A program made the position numbers and the translations under genes. From Nonomuraea muscovyensis (GTDB lineage Bacteria; Actinomycetota; Actinomycetes; Streptosporangiales; Streptosporangiaceae): a stretch of 64,000 bases of DNA. Shown in pieces: positions 40,619 through 48,595 of this stretch. Under the pieces are notes generated by a model. That model was not told the origin of the DNA. It saw only the letters and a program-made list of their open reading frames with translations, and made no database searches. The first letter of the stretch is position 1, and each line of letters starts with the position of its first letter. The stretch covers positions 868,001 through 932,000 of the forward strand of contig NZ_JACHJB010000004.1 in NCBI RefSeq assembly GCF_014207745.1. The letters are read 5' to 3'.

Positions 40619-41410
40619 CTATCCGCGTCCCACCCGTGCCAGCTGGCGCGACTGGGCGACGAGCCGGCCGCGTGAGTCGCGCACCTCGACCTCCTCGTCG
40701 AACCAGCCGTCGTGGACCAGCCGCCCGCTGCCGATCAGCGTGAGCAGGCCGGGAGCGGGCAGCGCGCGCAGGTGCCAGGTCAGGTCCACGGTCGGTGCCC
40801 AGCCCCGCGCCCCGGCGGAGAACACGACCGGCGGCAGGGCGTCCACCGCGAGCGCCAGCACGTACGGGTCGGGGTCCTGGGGCTCGGTCATCCGGAAGTA
40901 GGCGCGTGACTCGGGCCGGCCCGTGGGCTCCCCCGTCAGCCAGCCGATCGTGGGTGGGTCGAACAGGAGCTCCATCTGGGCGTTGAGCGTCATGCCGGAC
41001 TCGGGCCTCGGGTCGGGCAGCTTCACACACCGTTCGGGCGGCGGCAGCACGGCGGACTGCTGGTCGGTGTAGGCGGGCGGCCCGTCGGTGAGGGTGGCCG
41101 TGGTGACCAGGCACTCCATCTGGGTGCCGCCGTTCTGCACCAGCCTGGCGCGCAGGAACGCCACGGTCCTGCCGACCTTGACCTGCTCGACCTCCACCCG
41201 CGCGGGGCCGGCGACGGGGACCCTGAGAAACTGCGCGGTCGTGCTGACCGGGTGCTCGAACGGCGAGGCGTCGACGACCGCCCGCAGGACCACGGCCATC
41301 AGGTAGCCGCCGTTGAGCGGGCCGCCGATCGCGTATCCGGGGTCGAGGCACACGTCGTAGGTGGTCTCGTCGACCCGGATCGCCTGTGTGGCCTCGTCGA
41401 ATTTGGTCAT
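40619..41410 (-). CDS. Acyl-CoA thioesterase, double hot-dog (TesB-like)
   Basis: 263 residues. The N-terminal hot-dog has 'GGPLNGGYLMAVVLRAVVDA' and 'STTAQFLRVPVAGPARVEVE'; the C-terminal hot-dog has 'AVDALPPVVFSAGARGWAPT' and 'VDLTWHLRALPAPGLLTLIG', the Asp/Thr-containing catalytic side of the TesB-like 4HBT_3 fold. It would hydrolyse acyl-CoAs. ATG 41410; divergent from the DUF3352 gene. Confidence 0.87.
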   Translation of the reverse strand: MTKFDEATQAIRVDETTYDVCLDPGYAIGGPLNGGYLMAVVLRAVVDASPFEHPVSTTAQFLRVPVAGPARVEVEQVKVGRTVAFLRARLVQNGGTQMECLVTTATLTDGPPAYTDQQSAVLPPPERCVKLPDPRPESGMTLNAQMELLFDPPTIGWLTGEPTGRPESRAYFRMTEPQDPDPYVLALAVDALPPVVFSAGARGWAPTVDLTWHLRALPAPGLLTLIGSGRLVHDGWFDEEVEVRDSRGRLVAQSRQLARVGRG

Positions 41411-41536
41411 CCGCGCCGCCCTCGAGTCCCGAATGTTGTTCTAGTACGGCCCCACCCTACGACATGGCGGTTACCGGCATGCATCCAGACTTCAGTGCAT
41501 TGCAAGCGCCCGTCTAGCAACATCAGCTACCTTCTC

Positions 41537-41554
41537 TGTGGTCATAAGTCCACA
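41537..41554. promoter_or_regulatory. Inverted repeat before the DUF3352 gene
   Basis: TGTGG (41537-41541) and CCACA (41550-41554) flank TCATAAGT, which contains a CATAAG -10-like hexamer. The repeat thus overlies the likely promoter, 15 bases before ATG 41569. Confidence 0.4.
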
Positions 41555-41568
41555 TTGTGAGTTGAGTG

Positions 41569-43524
41569 ATGTCTGCGAATAATCCCCCTCATGGCCAGGA
41601 TCCTGACCGGACCACGGCGTATCGCTGGGGCCAGGAGCAGGAGCCCGGTCATCCGGCACCGCCGTCCCACGGCCAGCCGTACCCGCCGCAGCAGCCGTAC
41701 CAGGGCCAGGGCTACAGCCAGCCCGGGTACGAGCAGCAGCAGCACTCCGGCTACGGCCAGCAGGGCTACGAACAGCAGCAGGCGTTCGGCCAGCAAGGTT
41801 ACGGCCAGCAGGGCTACGAACAGCAGGGCTATGGCCAGCAGGGCTACGGCCAGCAGCAGGCGTTCGGCCAGCAGGGCCACGGCGAGCAGGCCGGCTACGG
41901 CCAGCAGCAGCCCGGCTACGGTCAGCAGGGCCAGGGCTACGGCCAGGCCGCCTACGGCCAGCAGGGCTACGGCCAGGCCGGTGCCACCCAGCAGCCCGGC
42001 TACGGCCAGCAGGACCAGTACGGCCAGGGCGGGGGGTGGCAGCAGGGTCCCGACATGCTCGGCGGACCCGGCGGGCCTCCCCAGAAGGGCCGCAAGGGCT
42101 GGATCATCGCGCTGGCCTCGGCGCTGGCGGTGGTGCTGCTCGGCGGCGGGGCCGTGTGGGCGGTGGGCGCGATCGGCGGCGGCGGCACCCAGCCGCACGA
42201 CGTGCTGCCCGGCAACTCGATCGCCTACTTCCGGCTCGACCTGGACCCGGCCGCCAACCAGAAGGTGGCGCTGTTCCAGCTCGCCCGAAAGTTCACCGCG
42301 ACCAAGGACTCCTTCAGCGGCGAGGACCCGCGCGAGGCGCTGTTCAAGGCCATGAAGAAGGACGGCGGCGACGACCTGGCCAAGGTGGACTTCGCCAAGG
42401 ACGTCGACCCGTGGCTCGGCAGCCGCATCGGTGTCGCCGTCCTGCCGCCCGAGGGCGGCAAGGAGCCCGGCTTCGCGGTGGCCGTGCAGGTCACGGACGA
42501 GGAGCAGGCCAAGGCCGGCATCGCCAAGATGATGGGCGACGACAAGTACGGCATCGCCTTCCGCGACGACTACGCGCTGCTCACCGAGGAGCAGGCGCAG
42601 GCCGACAAGTACGCCGCCGGCGAGGCCACCCTGGCCGACAGCGGTGACTTCAGCGACGACCTGGGCGCCGTGGGCGAGCAGGGCGTGCTGTCCTACTGGG
42701 CGCACCTCGGCGAGATCGCGAAGGTCGCCGGCGACGCCATCCCGGCCGAGCAGGCCGCCGCCGTGGAGCAGATCAAGAACGCCCGCTTCGCCGGCGCGCT
42801 GCGCTTCGACAGCGAGTACGTCGAGCTGGCCGGCGTCGTGCGCGGGGCCGAGAACCCGATCGAGGGCGACGCGGAGGCGGCCGACCTGACCAAGCTCCCC
42901 GCCACCACCGCGGGCGCGCTGTCCTTCTCCGGCCTCGACCAGACCATCACCAAGAAGTGGGCCGAGATCGAGAAGTCGCTCGGCTCCAACGCCGCCGCCG
43001 CCGACTTCAAGCGGGCCATCGACCAGGCCAAGCAGCAGTACGGGCTGGAGCTGCCCGGCGACCTGGCCACGATGCTCGGCAAGAACCTGACGGTCGCGGT
43101 CGACAGCGAGGGCCTCGCCACCCAGCAGATCAAGGGTGGCGTGCGCATCGTGACCGACCCGGCCAAGGCGCAGGCCGTGTTCGACAAGGTGCAGCGGGCG
43201 ATGACCGCCGGCGGCGGGGCCGCCCCGCAGATCGCCAAGGTCGCGGGTGACGGCACGTTCACGCTCGCCACCACCCAGGAGTACGCGCAGAAGCTGTCGG
43301 AGGAGGGCGCGCTGGGCGACAGCGAGACCTTCCAGAAGGCCGTCGCCGACGGAGCGGACGCGAACTTCGCCCTGTTCGTCGACCTGGACAAGGTGGAGAA
43401 GCTCTACCTGGCCAACCTGCAGGGCGAGGAGAAGGCCAACCTGCAGGTGCTGCGCGCCGTGGGCCTCAGCGGCAAGCAGAGCGCCGACGAGGCGACCTTC
43501 TCGCTGCGGGTGCTGTTCAACTGA
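41569..43524 (+). CDS. DUF3352 domain-containing membrane protein with Q/G/Y-rich N-terminal domain
   Basis: 651 residues. Residues about 20-165 are a low-complexity cytoplasmic domain built of 'YGQQGYEQQ', 'GYGQQGYGQQ' and 'AFGQQG' units, very like eukaryotic FUS/EWS prion-like domains. One membrane helix follows ('GWIIALASALAVVLLGGGAVWAV' region, about 177-200). The extracytoplasmic DUF3352 part (about 210-651) has 'DVLPGNSIAYFRLDLDPAAN' and repeats of a cystatin-like type. ATG 41569 is used rather than GTG three bases earlier. The function is unknown; homologues are common in actinomycetes, usually with Pro/Gln/Gly-rich N-termini. Confidence 0.85.
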   Translation: MSANNPPHGQDPDRTTAYRWGQEQEPGHPAPPSHGQPYPPQQPYQGQGYSQPGYEQQQHSGYGQQGYEQQQAFGQQGYGQQGYEQQGYGQQGYGQQQAFGQQGHGEQAGYGQQQPGYGQQGQGYGQAAYGQQGYGQAGATQQPGYGQQDQYGQGGGWQQGPDMLGGPGGPPQKGRKGWIIALASALAVVLLGGGAVWAVGAIGGGGTQPHDVLPGNSIAYFRLDLDPAANQKVALFQLARKFTATKDSFSGEDPREALFKAMKKDGGDDLAKVDFAKDVDPWLGSRIGVAVLPPEGGKEPGFAVAVQVTDEEQAKAGIAKMMGDDKYGIAFRDDYALLTEEQAQADKYAAGEATLADSGDFSDDLGAVGEQGVLSYWAHLGEIAKVAGDAIPAEQAAAVEQIKNARFAGALRFDSEYVELAGVVRGAENPIEGDAEAADLTKLPATTAGALSFSGLDQTITKKWAEIEKSLGSNAAAADFKRAIDQAKQQYGLELPGDLATMLGKNLTVAVDSEGLATQQIKGGVRIVTDPAKAQAVFDKVQRAMTAGGGAAPQIAKVAGDGTFTLATTQEYAQKLSEEGALGDSETFQKAVADGADANFALFVDLDKVEKLYLANLQGEEKANLQVLRAVGLSGKQSADEATFSLRVLFN

Positions 43525-43536
43525 CCCCGGACACGA

Positions 43537-43569
43537 AACGGGCGGCCGGCTTCTCGCCGGCCGCCCGTT
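43537..43569. terminator. Strong bidirectional terminator
   Basis: AACGGGCGGCCGGC (43537-43550), loop TTCTC, GCCGGCCGCCCGTT (43556-43569): a perfect 14-bp stem ending in AA/TT, between the convergent DUF3352 and cysM genes. Confidence 0.85.
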
Positions 43570-43620
43570 CGCGTCTGCGCGCCTCACCGGGGACGATCAG
43601 ATGGGACCCCAGGTCGGGCG

Positions 43621-44568
43621 CTAGGCCCAGAGCTGACCCTCCAGGCGCTCCTCGGCCTCGTCGAGGGTGCCCTCGTAGGCGCCGGTCGACAGGTATTTCC
43701 AGCCGCCGTCGGCCACCACGAACACGACGTCGGCCCGCTCCCCCGCCTTGACGGCCTTGCCGGCCACGCCCAGCGCGGCGTGCAGGGCGGCGCCGGTGGA
43801 CACGCCCGCGAAGATGCCCTCGGCGGCCAGCAGCTCGCGGGTGCGGCGCAGCGCGTCGGCGGAGCCGACCGAGAAGCGCGTGGTCAGCACCGACTCGTCG
43901 TACAGCTCGGGGATGAAGCCCTCGTCCACGTTGCGCAGGCCGTAGACCAGTTCCCCGTAACGCGGCTCGGCCGCCACGATCTGCACGCCCGGCACCCGCT
44001 CCCGCAGGAACCTGCCGACCCCCATCAGCGTGCCCGTCGTGCCGAGACCGGCGACGAAGTGGGTGACGGTGGGCAGGTCGTCGAGGATCTCCGGCCCGGT
44101 CGACTCGTAGTGGGAGCGCCAGTTGGCCGGGTTGCCGTACTGGTAGAGCATCACCCACGACGGGTTGCGCTCGGCCAGTTCCTTGGCCCTGCGGACCGCC
44201 TCGTTGGAGCCGCCGGCCGCCGGGGAGGAGATGATCTCCGCGCCCCACATGCGCAGAAGCTGGCGGCGCTCCTCGGAGGTGTTCTCGGGCATCACGCAGA
44301 TCAGCTTGTAGCCCTTGAGCTTGGCCGACATGGCCAGCGAGATGCCGGTGTTGCCGCTGGTGGGCTCCAGGATCGTGCACCCCGGCGTGAGGAGGCCGTC
44401 CTTCTCCGCCTGCTGGATCATCCACAGCGCCGGCCGGTCCTTGATCGACCCGGTCGGGTTGCGGTCCTCCAGCTTGGCCCAGACGCGCACGTCGGGGGAC
44501 GGCGACAGCCGGGGCAGGCCGACGAGCGGGGTGCGGCCGACCGAGTCGATCAGCGAGTCGAAACGCAT
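43621..44568 (-). CDS. cysM: Cysteine synthase CysM (CysO-dependent, O-phosphoserine type)
   Basis: 315 residues. A PLP fold-type II enzyme: PLP Lys in 'EDRNPTGSIKDRPALWMIQQ' (near 45), substrate loop 'EPTSGNTGISLAMS' and phosphate loop 'VAGLGTTGTLMGVGRF'. The flexible C-terminus ends 'EERLEGQLWA'. With CysO and Mec beside it, it should form cysteine from O-phosphoserine using the CysO thiocarboxylate as sulfur donor, as in M. tuberculosis Rv1336; this route works under oxidative stress. ATG 44568 is one base after the cysO stop. Confidence 0.95.
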   Translation of the reverse strand: MRFDSLIDSVGRTPLVGLPRLSPSPDVRVWAKLEDRNPTGSIKDRPALWMIQQAEKDGLLTPGCTILEPTSGNTGISLAMSAKLKGYKLICVMPENTSEERRQLLRMWGAEIISSPAAGGSNEAVRRAKELAERNPSWVMLYQYGNPANWRSHYESTGPEILDDLPTVTHFVAGLGTTGTLMGVGRFLRERVPGVQIVAAEPRYGELVYGLRNVDEGFIPELYDESVLTTRFSVGSADALRRTRELLAAEGIFAGVSTGAALHAALGVAGKAVKAGERADVVFVVADGGWKYLSTGAYEGTLDEAEERLEGQLWA

Positions 44569-44569
44569 G

Positions 44570-44842
44570 TCACCCGCCGGCGACAGCCGGGAGGACGGTC
44601 ACCGTGTCGCCGTCGGACACGGGAGTCCCGAGGCCGCCGAGGAAGCGCACGTCCTCGTCGTTGAGGTAGACGTTGACGAAGCGGCGCAGGCTGCCCTGGT
44701 CGACGAGGCGCTCCTTGATGCCGGGGTGAGCCGACTCAAGGTTGCTGATCAGCTCGTCGAGGGTGGCGCCCTCGGCGGTGACGGCCTTGGCGCCGCCGGT
44801 GTAGTTACGCAGGATGGTCGGAATGCGAACCTCGATGGCCAT
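44570..44842 (-). CDS. cysO: Sulfur carrier protein CysO (MoaD/ThiS-like)
   Basis: 90 residues, a beta-grasp sulfur carrier with the essential C-terminal di-glycine ('LPAVAGG'). 'VRIPTILRNYTGGAKAVTAE' and 'FVNVYLNDEDVRFLGGLGTP' follow the family. The C-terminal Gly becomes a thiocarboxylate, receives cysteine via CysM and is freed by Mec. ATG 44842 has GAGGAG about 9 bases upstream; it is preceded by the hairpin 44875-44896 and a short ORF, which may control its expression. Confidence 0.95.
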   Translation of the reverse strand: MAIEVRIPTILRNYTGGAKAVTAEGATLDELISNLESAHPGIKERLVDQGSLRRFVNVYLNDEDVRFLGGLGTPVSDGDTVTVLPAVAGG

Positions 44843-44874
44843 CGCGGTAGGTCTCCTCAGATCTGGTCGTCGTC

Positions 44875-44896
44875 CCATCGGCGGCAACACCGATGG
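44875..44896. promoter_or_regulatory. Hairpin before cysO, possible attenuator
   Basis: CCATCGG (44875-44881), 8-base loop, CCGATGG (44890-44896): a perfect 7-bp stem between the end of the 23-codon ORF (44916) and the cysO ribosome site (about 44852-44857). Ribosome stalling on the short ORF could change its pairing. Confidence 0.45.
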
Positions 44897-44915
44897 CTGG
44901 CTGCGGAATTCCAGC

Positions 44916-44987
44916 TCAGCGACAGTCGTAGACGACGACGGCCGGGGTGTGCGCGAAGAGAAAGCTCTGCACAGGCCGGACCATCAT
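44916..44987 (-). CDS. Candidate 23-residue leader peptide between mec and cysO
   Basis: ATG 44987 overlaps the mec stop (ATGA). The peptide 'MMVRPVQSFLFAHTPAVVVY' continues 'DCR' and stop, with its single Cys codon next to last. It is followed by a hairpin and then cysO. Short Cys-containing leader peptides before cysteine genes are known in actinobacteria, and this arrangement fits cysteine-responsive attenuation of cysO-cysM. The function is an inference; no homologue search was made. Confidence 0.5.
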   Translation of the reverse strand: MMVRPVQSFLFAHTPAVVVYDCR

Positions 44988-45385
44988 GGGACAAACCTTA
45001 CCTCTTCCTCGGTGATAACCCCGTCGAGGATCCGGTAGGAGCGGAACTCCACCTCGGTCTCGTCGCGGGTGGACACGAGGACGTAGTGGGCGTTCGGCTC
45101 GGAGGCGTAGGAGACGTCGGTGCGCGACGGGTAGGCCTCGGTGGCCGTGTGCGAGTGGTAGATCACGACGGGCTCCTCGTCGCGGTCGTCCATCTCGCGC
45201 CAGACGCGGAACTGCTCCATCGAGTCGAACCGGTAGAAGGTGGGCGAACGCTCGGCGTTGGCCATCGGGACGAACCGCTCGGGCACGCCGTCACGTCCCG
45301 CGACCACACCGCACGCCTCGTCGGGATGATCGGCCCGGGCGTGGGCGACTATCTTGTCCACGAGTTCCTGGGAGATCTGCAGCAT
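44984..45385 (-). CDS. mec: JAMM-type metalloprotease Mec (CysO-cysteine peptidase)
   Basis: 133 residues. The JAB1/MPN zinc site is complete: Glu in the N-terminal helix region ('DEACGVVAGRDG'), then HxH and Ser/Asp in 'IYHSHTATEAYPSRTDVSYA'. It removes cysteine from the CysO C-terminus. ATG 45385. It is the first gene of the mec-(leader)-cysO-cysM operon, just after the DUF2017 gene, in the same order as Rv1332-Rv1336. Confidence 0.93.
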   Translation of the reverse strand: MLQISQELVDKIVAHARADHPDEACGVVAGRDGVPERFVPMANAERSPTFYRFDSMEQFRVWREMDDRDEEPVVIYHSHTATEAYPSRTDVSYASEPNAHYVLVSTRDETEVEFRSYRILDGVITEEEVRFVP

Positions 45386-45395
45386 GGCCCGGAAG

Positions 45396-45920
45396 CTACC
45401 AGAGTGCCCGGACCAGGGTGTCCTGGAGGTAGGTCAGCCAGTCGTAGGTCACGTAGGCCGGGTAGCGCGGGTCGTCCTCCGCCATGGTGGCGATCTCCTC
45501 GTGGATCTCCTCGGTCACCTCCAGCTTGGTGCCGAGCGCCAGCCGCACGTCGTTGAGCGCGCGCATCCACGCCTGCGCCTGCTCCGTCGTCAGCTCGGTG
45601 CGCCCCGGCCGGGCCGTGTCGAGCATGGTGCGCGCGTCGGCGCGCTTGCCCTCGCGCAGGGTCGCCTCGGTGTAGCGGCGGAACTCGGCCGCGTCCTGCG
45701 CGTCCTCGTACGCCGAGGGGAACAGCCGCGCCAGCACCGGATCCGACGGCACCTGGCTGTTGCCGATGCCCAGAGCGCGCTCCAGCGGGTCGTCGCCGGT
45801 CTCACCGGGCTCCACCAGGCCGAGCAGCTGCGAGACGAGCGAGCGGAGGATCGCCACCTCCGCCGCCTCGAACCGCGCCACGACGACGCCGTCACCCTTC
45901 GACGAGAACCCCGAGCTCAC
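45396..45920 (-). CDS. DUF2017 protein (AosR-like)
   Basis: 174 residues, mostly helical: 'FEAAEVAILRSLVSQLLGLV', 'ERALGIGNSQVPSDPVLARL', 'LTTEQAQAWMRALNDVRLAL'. It lies between clpS and mec, the place of Rv1332 in M. tuberculosis, which is described as AosR, a redox-sensing regulator of mec-cysO-cysM. I see no cysteine anywhere in this homologue, so if it is a redox sensor it cannot use a disulfide. GTG 45920; 10 bases separate its stop from the mec ATG. Confidence 0.82.
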   Translation of the reverse strand: MSSGFSSKGDGVVVARFEAAEVAILRSLVSQLLGLVEPGETGDDPLERALGIGNSQVPSDPVLARLFPSAYEDAQDAAEFRRYTEATLREGKRADARTMLDTARPGRTELTTEQAQAWMRALNDVRLALGTKLEVTEEIHEEIATMAEDDPRYPAYVTYDWLTYLQDTLVRALW

Positions 45921-45930
45921 CAGCGCCGCC

Positions 45931-46233
45931 TCACTTGACCGAGTCGGGCTGGAGCGTCGCCCACAGGCCGTAGGAGTGGAGAATCTGCACGTCGCGCTCC
46001 ATCTCTTCGCGGGTGCCGCTGGACACGACCGCCTTGCCCTTGTGGTGGACGTCCATCATCAGCTTCTCCGCCTTCTCGCGGGTGTAGCCGAAGACGGTCT
46101 GGAACACGTACGTCACGTATGACATGAGGTTGACCGGGTCGTTCCAGACGATCGTCACCCAAGGCAGATCGGGCCGAACGTCCGTGGACGGACGCTCGAC
46201 GGCGATTGGCGCGGTGCTACCCACATCCCCCAT
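45931..46233 (-). CDS. clpS: ATP-dependent Clp protease adaptor ClpS
   Basis: 100 residues. The ClpS core has 'LPWVTIVWNDPVNLMSYVTY', with the N-degron-binding Asn-Asp and Met residues, and 'REKAEKLMMDVHHKGKAVVS' with the His that contacts the N-end residue, followed by 'ERDVQILHSYGLWATLQPD'. It hands N-degron substrates to ClpAP/ClpCP. The 24-residue N-terminal extension is short. It is divergent from pncB, an order conserved in actinobacteria. Confidence 0.95.
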   Translation of the reverse strand: MGDVGSTAPIAVERPSTDVRPDLPWVTIVWNDPVNLMSYVTYVFQTVFGYTREKAEKLMMDVHHKGKAVVSSGTREEMERDVQILHSYGLWATLQPDSVK

Positions 46234-46251
46234 CCTGCCCTACCTCCGCCG

Positions 46252-46264
46252 TAGTCTTCGAGTC
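46252..46264 (+). promoter_or_regulatory. -10 element for leaderless pncB
   Basis: TAGTCT (46252-46257) ends seven bases before GTG 46265, placing transcription start at the start codon. No convincing -35 is seen. It lies 19 bases from the divergent clpS start. Confidence 0.4.
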
Positions 46265-47554
46265 GTGACAATGCCCATGAGCACTGCGTTGCTTACAGAT
46301 CACTATGAGCTGACGATGTTGCAGGCGGCCCTGCAGAGTGGCGCCGCCCGCAGACGCGCCGTTTTCGAGGTGTTCGCCCGCCATCTGCCCGGAGGCAGGC
46401 GTTACGGGGTCGTCGCCGGGACGGGGCGTGTCCTTGACGAGCTCGAACACTTCCGTTTCGGTGACGAGGAGCTCACCTACCTGCGCGAGCACCAGGTGGT
46501 GGACGAGTCCACCCTCACCTTTCTCGCAGACTACCGATTTTCCGGAAATATCTGTGGTTATGCGGAAGGCGACGTCTACTTCCCGGCGTCCCCGATCATG
46601 GTCGTGGAGGGCACGTTCGCCGAGGCGGTGCTGCTGGAGACACTCATCCTGTCGATTCTGAACCACGACTGCGCCATCGCCTCGGCCGCCTCCCGCATGC
46701 GCAACGCCGCGGGCGGCCGGCCCCTCATCGAGATGGGCTCGCGCCGCACCCACGAACGGTCCGCCGTGGCCGCCGCCCGGGCCGCCTACATCGCGGGTTT
46801 CGCGTCCACCTCCAACCTGATGGCCGGGCACACCTACGGCGTGCCCACGGCGGGCACCGCCGCCCACGCCTTCACGCTGCTGCACGACTCCGAACGGGCC
46901 GCGTTCGAGGCCCAGATCGCCTCGCTCGGCCCCGAGACGACGCTCCTCGTCGACACCTACGACGTGCCGGAGGCGGTCCGCACCGCGGTCGAGCTGGCCG
47001 GCGACAAGCTCGGCGCCGTCCGCATCGACTCGGGCGACCTGGCGGCGGCCGCCCAGGAGGTGCGCGAGCAGCTCGACGCCCTCGCCGCCTTCGACACCCG
47101 CATCCTGGTCACCTCCGACCTCGACGAGTACGCCATCGCCGCGCTCGCCGCCGCCCCGGTCGACGGCTACGGCGTCGGCACCTCCCTGGTCACCGGGTCG
47201 GGCGTGCCGACGGCCGCGCTGGTCTACAAGCTAGTCGCCCGCGAGACCGCCTCGGGCGACCTGGAGCCCGTCGCCAAGCGCTCGGTCGGCAAGCCGTCGC
47301 GCGGCGGGCGCAAGCACGCCTACCGCGTGTTCGACGAGCGCGGACACGCCGAGACCGAGCTGATCACCACCTCGGGCACGGCGCCCGAGGGCGGCACCCC
47401 GCTGCTGCGCGAGCTGGTGCGCGACGGCGAGGTCGTCGGCCGCGAACCGCTCACCGAGGCCCGCGACCGGCACGCCCGCGCCGTCTCCCTCCTCCCCCAG
47501 GAGGCGCTCCACCTGGGAAGGGGGTACGCGGCCATCCCGACGGAGTTCGCCTGA
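46265..47554 (+). CDS. pncB: Nicotinate phosphoribosyltransferase
   Basis: 429 residues from GTG 46265 (ATG 46271 and 46277 are alternatives). It joins nicotinate to PRPP in NAD salvage. Motifs are 'ALLTDHYELTMLQAALQSGA', 'FEVFARHLPGGRRYGVVAGT', 'IEMGSRRTHERSAVAAARAA' (catalytic His region), 'FASTSNLMAGHTYGVPTAGT', 'AVRIDSGDLAAAAQEVREQL' and 'GYGVGTSLVTG'. GTG is preferred from the -10 position, giving a leaderless transcript. A nicotinamidase gene follows after 15 bases, so both salvage steps are together. Confidence 0.94.
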   Translation: MTMPMSTALLTDHYELTMLQAALQSGAARRRAVFEVFARHLPGGRRYGVVAGTGRVLDELEHFRFGDEELTYLREHQVVDESTLTFLADYRFSGNICGYAEGDVYFPASPIMVVEGTFAEAVLLETLILSILNHDCAIASAASRMRNAAGGRPLIEMGSRRTHERSAVAAARAAYIAGFASTSNLMAGHTYGVPTAGTAAHAFTLLHDSERAAFEAQIASLGPETTLLVDTYDVPEAVRTAVELAGDKLGAVRIDSGDLAAAAQEVREQLDALAAFDTRILVTSDLDEYAIAALAAAPVDGYGVGTSLVTGSGVPTAALVYKLVARETASGDLEPVAKRSVGKPSRGGRKHAYRVFDERGHAETELITTSGTAPEGGTPLLRELVRDGEVVGREPLTEARDRHARAVSLLPQEALHLGRGYAAIPTEFA

Positions 47555-47569
47555 CGTATCGTGATCCCC

Positions 47570-48139
47570 ATGGGGAGTGCACTGATCATCGTCGATGTGC
47601 AGAACGACTTCTGCGAGGGCGGCAGCCTGGCCGTCGCCGGCGGCTCGGAGGTCGCGGCGGCGATCACCCGCCACGTGGCCGGCCACCCCTACAACCACGT
47701 CGTGGCCACCCGCGACTACCACGTCGACCCGGGCGACCACTTCTCCGACCGGCCCGACTACGCGCGGAGCTGGCCGGCCCACTGCGTCGCGGGCACACCG
47801 GGCGCCGACTTCCACCCGGCGCTCGACGTCGGCGCGGTCGAGGAGATCTTCAGCAAGGGCGCCCACGAGGCGGCCTACAGCGGGTTCGAGGGGGCCTCCA
47901 GCGAGGGCGTCTCCCTGGCCCAGTGGCTGCACGAGCGACGGGTGCACGAGGTCGACGTGGTGGGCATCGCCACCGACTACTGCGTCCGCGCCACCGCGCT
48001 CGACGCCGTCAAGAACGGGCTGGCCGTACGGGTGCTGCTCGACCTGACGGCGGGGGTGGCCCGCCACACGACCAACGCGACGGTGGCCGAACTCGACGCC
48101 GCCGGCGCCACCCTGCGCGGCGCCCCGGTGGTCGGCTGA
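47570..48139 (+). CDS. pncA: Nicotinamidase / isochorismatase-family amidohydrolase
   Basis: 189 residues. The catalytic triad is visible: Asp in 'ALIIVDVQNDFCEGGSLAVA', Lys in 'EIFSKGAHEAAYSGFEG' and Cys in 'VGIATDYCVRATALDAVKNG'. Metal ligands lie in 'RDYHVDPGDHFSD'. It turns nicotinamide into nicotinate for the adjacent pncB enzyme. ATG 47570 follows TATCGT (47557-47562) by seven bases, so it may have its own leaderless promoter; GTG 47561 is the alternative start. Confidence 0.92.
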   Translation: MGSALIIVDVQNDFCEGGSLAVAGGSEVAAAITRHVAGHPYNHVVATRDYHVDPGDHFSDRPDYARSWPAHCVAGTPGADFHPALDVGAVEEIFSKGAHEAAYSGFEGASSEGVSLAQWLHERRVHEVDVVGIATDYCVRATALDAVKNGLAVRVLLDLTAGVARHTTNATVAELDAAGATLRGAPVVG

Positions 48140-48172
48140 CGCTCCCGCCGCCCTGCCCCGCCGCCCGGCCCG

Positions 48173-48595
48173 TCAGTCGCCGTCTGCGGGCAGCACCGTG
48201 AAGGCGTCGCCCCAGAGCGGCTTCATCGTGCGGAAGTGGCGGTGGTCGAGCGTGAGCACCCGCGTGGTGCAGTGCCGCGCCGCGACCAGCGCCACCGACG
48301 CGTCGGTAAGCCCGATCTTCATGGCAGGGTAACGAGCGACGATGTCCGCGGCCCACCGCACGTCGTGTGACGACATGCTGACCAGCTCGTAGCCGCCGTC
48401 ACCGATGTCACGCAGGAACTCGAGCTCCCGGTGGATCCCGGCCCGGGTCAGGATCATGTAGTCCGCCTCGGCCAGCACGAAAGGGGACAGCAGGAGCGGT
48501 CCCCTCTCCGACTCCAGCACGCGACGCGCCTCCTTGTGTTGCGGCTGGTCGGGCGCGATGGCCGCGAGCAGGCCGCTCGTGTCGAGGACGAGCAT
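48173..48595 (-). CDS. vapC: Type II toxin VapC, PIN domain ribonuclease
   Basis: 140 residues. PIN-domain acidic residues are all present: Asp in 'MLVLDTSGLLAAI' (5), Glu in 'PFVLAEADYMIL' (near 43), Asp in 'IGLTDASVALVA' (near 97) and a further Asp in 'VLTLDHRHF' (near 116). It would cleave RNA (often tRNA) when free of its antitoxin. ATG 48595 overlaps the antitoxin stop as TGATG. Confidence 0.9.
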   Translation of the reverse strand: MLVLDTSGLLAAIAPDQPQHKEARRVLESERGPLLLSPFVLAEADYMILTRAGIHRELEFLRDIGDGGYELVSMSSHDVRWAADIVARYPAMKIGLTDASVALVAARHCTTRVLTLDHRHFRTMKPLWGDAFTVLPADGD

